Notes under the pieces: model-generated
What the model saw: the letters and a program-made list of their open reading frames with translations, nothing else
The model's database searches: none
Told to the model about the DNA's origin: nothing
Shown here: one piece after another, positions 61,162 through 64,000 of the stretch
Layout: each line of letters starts with the position of its first letter
Numbering within the stretch: the stretch's first letter is position 1
Source: Dialister sp900541485
GTDB taxonomy: Bacteria > Bacillota > Negativicutes > Veillonellales > Dialisteraceae
Direction of reading: 5' to 3'
DNA: 64,000 nucleotides
Assembly: GCA_965119665.1 (NCBI GenBank)
Contig: OZ221974.1
Location: 1,178,001-1,242,000 of the forward strand
Position numbers and translations under genes: made by a program

Positions 61162-63704
61162 ATGAATAAGGCATATCGTGTGATTTGGAGTCAGGTCAAA
61201 CATTGTTATGTGGTTGCCTCGGAAGTGGCAAAGAATCATACAAAGAATGGCGGGCGTGCGGTTTATAAGCAAAGCATGGCACTCCTTTGTGCCGCTTTTT
61301 TGTGCAGCGGATATGGAGCGGTTATGGCGGCGGATAATACGGCCGGTCAGGGAAACGGTGTCGCTGTCGGTACCGGGAGTAATGCTCCGAAAGCGGAAAA
61401 CATAGCTGTCGGAAAGGACGCTGAAATCTCTTATTCGAACGGACAAAGTGCCGCTACGGGAGATGTTGCAATCGGCAGCGGAGAAGCCAGCTTTGCTTTC
61501 GGGCAGACAAAATTTAGCGGAGGGGTGTTCTCTTCGTCAAGAATCCCCGCTGATCCCACTAAAGTGGTAGGCAGTGTTGCCATCGGAGATAATACATTTG
61601 CCCGTACCGGCAGCACCATGATTGGTTCCCATAATTATAGGGGGGAATTGGGAGATACCACTGTAAATAGTGATTCGACAAGAAAACATGCACTAAGCGT
61701 TTATGCGACAACAATCGGTGCCAACAGTTTCAGCAACGGTGCGTTTACTACCAGTACCGGTGCTTACAATATCATATCCAGTGAATATAACGGAGGGCGT
61801 TTTTCCAATGCCGTAAAGAATTTGGGGGCTACAATTAACGGGTCTTTAAATAGCATTGAATCCATGAAGGGATCGTATTATTCCGGTATAGCCAATACAA
61901 TCAGCGGTATAGCCAATCGTACCCTTAATTCCAACGGCGCCCTTATCTACGGAGTGGGTAATGAAATTCAAATTCGATAACCGATTTAACCGGTGTACCC
62001 AAAAACAGCGGAAATTCCGCTAAAGATTTTGCCGATAAGTTGAGAACGGCCATTACGGATTCTAAAAGCGGCGGCGCCACTCTCGCCATCGGGGGCGGAA
62101 ATAAAGCGGATTATACGCAGAAAACTTCTATCATCGGTGTCAATAACAAAGTGAACGGTACCGAGAATGCGGTCAGCAAATATAATTTTATTTCCGGCTA
62201 TAAAAATACAGCCACGAACGTACAGCATGTATCGGTCATCGGGAGCGAAAATACGGTAACGGATACGAAAGGAAGCCTTGTGTTGGGAGATAAAAGGACT
62301 GTTTCTAAGGCAGACGGCAGTATTATTCTCGGCTCATCGAAAAACGGGACAACGACCGGTGCGAAAAATGCAGTAGCCATCGGCAGTGAAGCAAATGTAA
62401 CCAAAGATGGCGGAGTGGCTTTGGGCGCTAATTCCATAGCGTCTGTCGATAAAGGGGTGGCAGGATATGATCCGACTACGGGAATGGCTTCGACAGAAAC
62501 CAATTCCACCTGGAAGGCTACATCAGCAGCTGTTTCTGTAGGTGACGTAGGAAATGGCATTACACGTCAGATTACCAGCGTAGCAGCGGGGATAGCGGAT
62601 ACGGACGCTGTCAATGTGGCACAGTTAAAGCAAGCCGTTGCCGGAGCTTCTGCAGGTGGTGTAGATACGAGAAATATTGTAATTGCCGGTGAAAATGTAA
62701 CTGTTGATGAAACTCCAAATGAAGACGGAAGCTCTACCTATAAAATTAATGTAAAGGCTGATGGACAGGTTGCAAGCGAGAATACCGGAATCGTAACCGG
62801 TGGGACTGTGTATAATGAGACTCATGTAGCGAATGATGGCGTCTATATTAAGGCGGATAATACAGCCGGACAAAATCTGTCTATCTTGGACGGTCAAATA
62901 AAGAACAATGCAGACAGCATTATTAACTTGGATAATCGAGTTAATAAACTGGGCGACCGGGTAGATAGAGTCGGTGCAGGGGCTGCTGCACTAGCGGCTC
63001 TTCATCCCCAAGATTTTGATCCGGATGATAAATGGGACTTTGCGGCCGGCTATGGAAATTATAAGAGTGCCAATGCAGTTGCCGTCGGTGCATACTACCG
63101 TCCCAATGAAGATACTATGTTCAGCTTGGGCGGATCTTTCGGCGGCGGTGAAAACATGGTGAATGTAGGTGTTTCTTGGAAACTCGGCCAGAAGAATACT
63201 ATTTCCCGTTCCCGTGTCTCGATAGCCAAGGATATGCTGGCCATGAAAAACCAGATTGAAGTGCTGACGAAAAAGCTGGAATCCTATGAATCAGGAAAGC
63301 CTGCCGGTGCAGTGAGTGTATCTGCCGGTGCGATAACCTTCCCGGATGTGCCTGAAAATCATTGGGCTTATGCGTATGTGAAATCTTTGGCAGACAAAGG
63401 ATATCTGCAGGGCTATCCGGATGGAGAATTCAAGGGGGACCGTGCGATGACCCGCTATGAATATGCGGCAATCATTTACCGGGCTTTACAAAACGGAGCG
63501 CCTTCTGACGGTACAATGGCTCGTTCTGTAGATGAGTTCGGACCTGAACTGGTTAAGGTACAAAATATTGACCGGTTCCGTGTAGATCGCATTTCCGGCA
63601 AGGATAACGACCGCAATAAAGTAGAACGTGTCCGCATCAATGATAAAGACAATGCAGCAAAAAATGATTATCGTGATGTCTATGGTTCACGTATAGCCAA
63701 ATAG
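61162..63704 (+). pseudogene. YadA-type trimeric autotransporter with C-terminal SLH domain, frameshifted as sequenced
   Basis: Outer-membrane adhesin. The N-terminus MNKAYRVIWSQVKHCYVVAS is the extended signal peptide region (ESPR) of autotransporters, and AAFLCSGYGAVMAADN is the signal proper. YadA-like head repeats follow (GVAVGTGSNAPKAENIAVGKDAEIS). The frame stops at 61980. Adding one A to the run at 61970-61972 continues it as QNSITDLTGVPKNSG to 63704, for about 847 residues in all. Downstream come the neck ITSVAAGIADTDAVNVAQLK, a stalk, the YadA anchor barrel (about 62935-63195), a coiled coil (KDMLAMKNQIEVLTKKLES) and an SLH domain (FPDVPENHWAYAYV to MTRYEYAAIIYRAL), which in Negativicutes binds peptidoglycan. 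AGAGAGGAAGGG is the ribosome site. It could be an off allele or a sequencing error. Confidence 0.85.
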
Positions 63705-63746
63705 CGGTACGTTACGATAAAGAGAAGATAGAAACAGAAATATTAA

Positions 63747-63791
63747 TAAAAGTCGGAGCTTGCAGAACATGTGCAAACTCCGACTTTTTTC
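63747..63791 (+). terminator. Rho-independent terminator of the adhesin gene
   Basis: Stem AAAAGTCGGAG extended by TTGCA/TGCAA, paired with CTCCGACTTTT, followed by T run. Confidence 0.88.
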
Positions 63792-63854
63792 TGTCTATCG
63801 GATTAATGTTTTACAGATTTTATGCACAGCTCTGACATTTCTCTTACATCATTT

Positions 63855-63863
63855 TGCTACAAT
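63855..63863 (+). promoter_or_regulatory. Extended -10 promoter of the last gene
   Basis: TGC-TACAAT, 29 bases before the ATG; a CTGACA lies 20 bases upstream, longer than ideal. Confidence 0.5.
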
Positions 63864-63892
63864 CTCAATATATCTATAGGAGGTGTAGCTGC

Positions 63893-64000
63893 ATGAATAA
63901 AAAATGGAGATACCGGATAGCTTTGGGACTGGCTTTGTCCTGCTGTCTGGGCATCGGGGCTGTGCGGGCTGATGAGGTACAGATCAAATCGTATATTGTA
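63893..64000 (+). CDS. Start of a secreted protein (cut by window edge)
   Basis: Only 36 residues are in the window: a basic MNKKWRYR, a hydrophobic stretch and a probable signal-peptidase site after VRA, giving a mature start of DEVQIKSYIV. ATAGGAGG lies 9 bases before the ATG. The signal peptide shows export; position after the adhesin suggests another envelope protein, but the function cannot be told. Confidence 0.75.
   Translation, partial: MNKKWRYRIALGLALSCCLGIGAVRADEVQIKSYIV

Overview
The window looks like chromosome of a diderm Firmicute of the class Negativicutes (a Veillonella/Dialister-like anaerobe; genus is inference). Pointing there: Firmicute-style genes (a DUF2953 gene plus ytfJ/gerW pair, PIN-PhoH, ECF S component, upp, strong AGGAGG ribosome sites) sit beside outer-membrane genes (LPS-type glycosyltransferases, an LPS-kinase-like protein, OmpH/Skp, a YadA-type trimeric autotransporter whose barrel is followed by an SLH domain). 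No tRNA, rRNA, CRISPR array, prophage or intact insertion sequence was seen.

Layout. 1-9.5 kb: first surface-glycan locus, with the end of ugd, a leftward operon (GT4, GT8, O-antigen ligase/polymerase, GT2, frameshifted TupA-like ATP-grasp), a rightward GT4-GT9 pair and a convergent LPS-kinase-like gene. 9.6-14.8 kb: one rightward operon for a type IV pilus/competence-like pseudopilus: major pilin, prepilin peptidase, four minor pseudopilins, a PilM-PilN fusion, a PilO-like protein and an atypical shikimate-kinase-like protein. 14.9-15.9 kb: pfkA. 15.9-29.8 kb: a second, AT-richer glycan locus with glf, wbaP, a DUF4422 protein, a HAD protein, GT4, polymerase, GT2, flippase, an acyltransferase pseudogene, a GT-C-like membrane protein and a GtrB-like transferase. 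This has the parts for a Wzx/Wzy O-antigen or capsule containing galactofuranose.

30-64 kb is mostly housekeeping: PhoH, PAP2 phosphatase, WYL regulator, DUF2953-ytfJ, ompH, mutT-mutY, a metallophosphoesterase, gyrA, ADP-ribosylglycohydrolase, a divergent ECF S component/MocR pair, an AGCS symporter, nitroreductase, a Cu-amine-oxidase-N-domain protein, a CpXC protein, upp, a secreted beta-helix-like protein, nfo, a DUF4153 membrane protein, sbcDC, tyrS and an MFS transporter. The window ends with the adhesin gene and the start of another secreted protein.

The most interesting theme is apparent on/off variation in surface genes. The adhesin promoter region carries a perfect 10-bp tandem duplication next to an 8-G run, which sets the spacing between a TTGACT -35 and a CATAAT -10 at 28 bases; one repeat unit would give 18. 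The adhesin, the ATP-grasp gene and the acyltransferase each carry one-base indels in or beside short homopolymers, whereas no housekeeping gene in the window is visibly broken. Sequencing error is the main alternative for the coding frameshifts.
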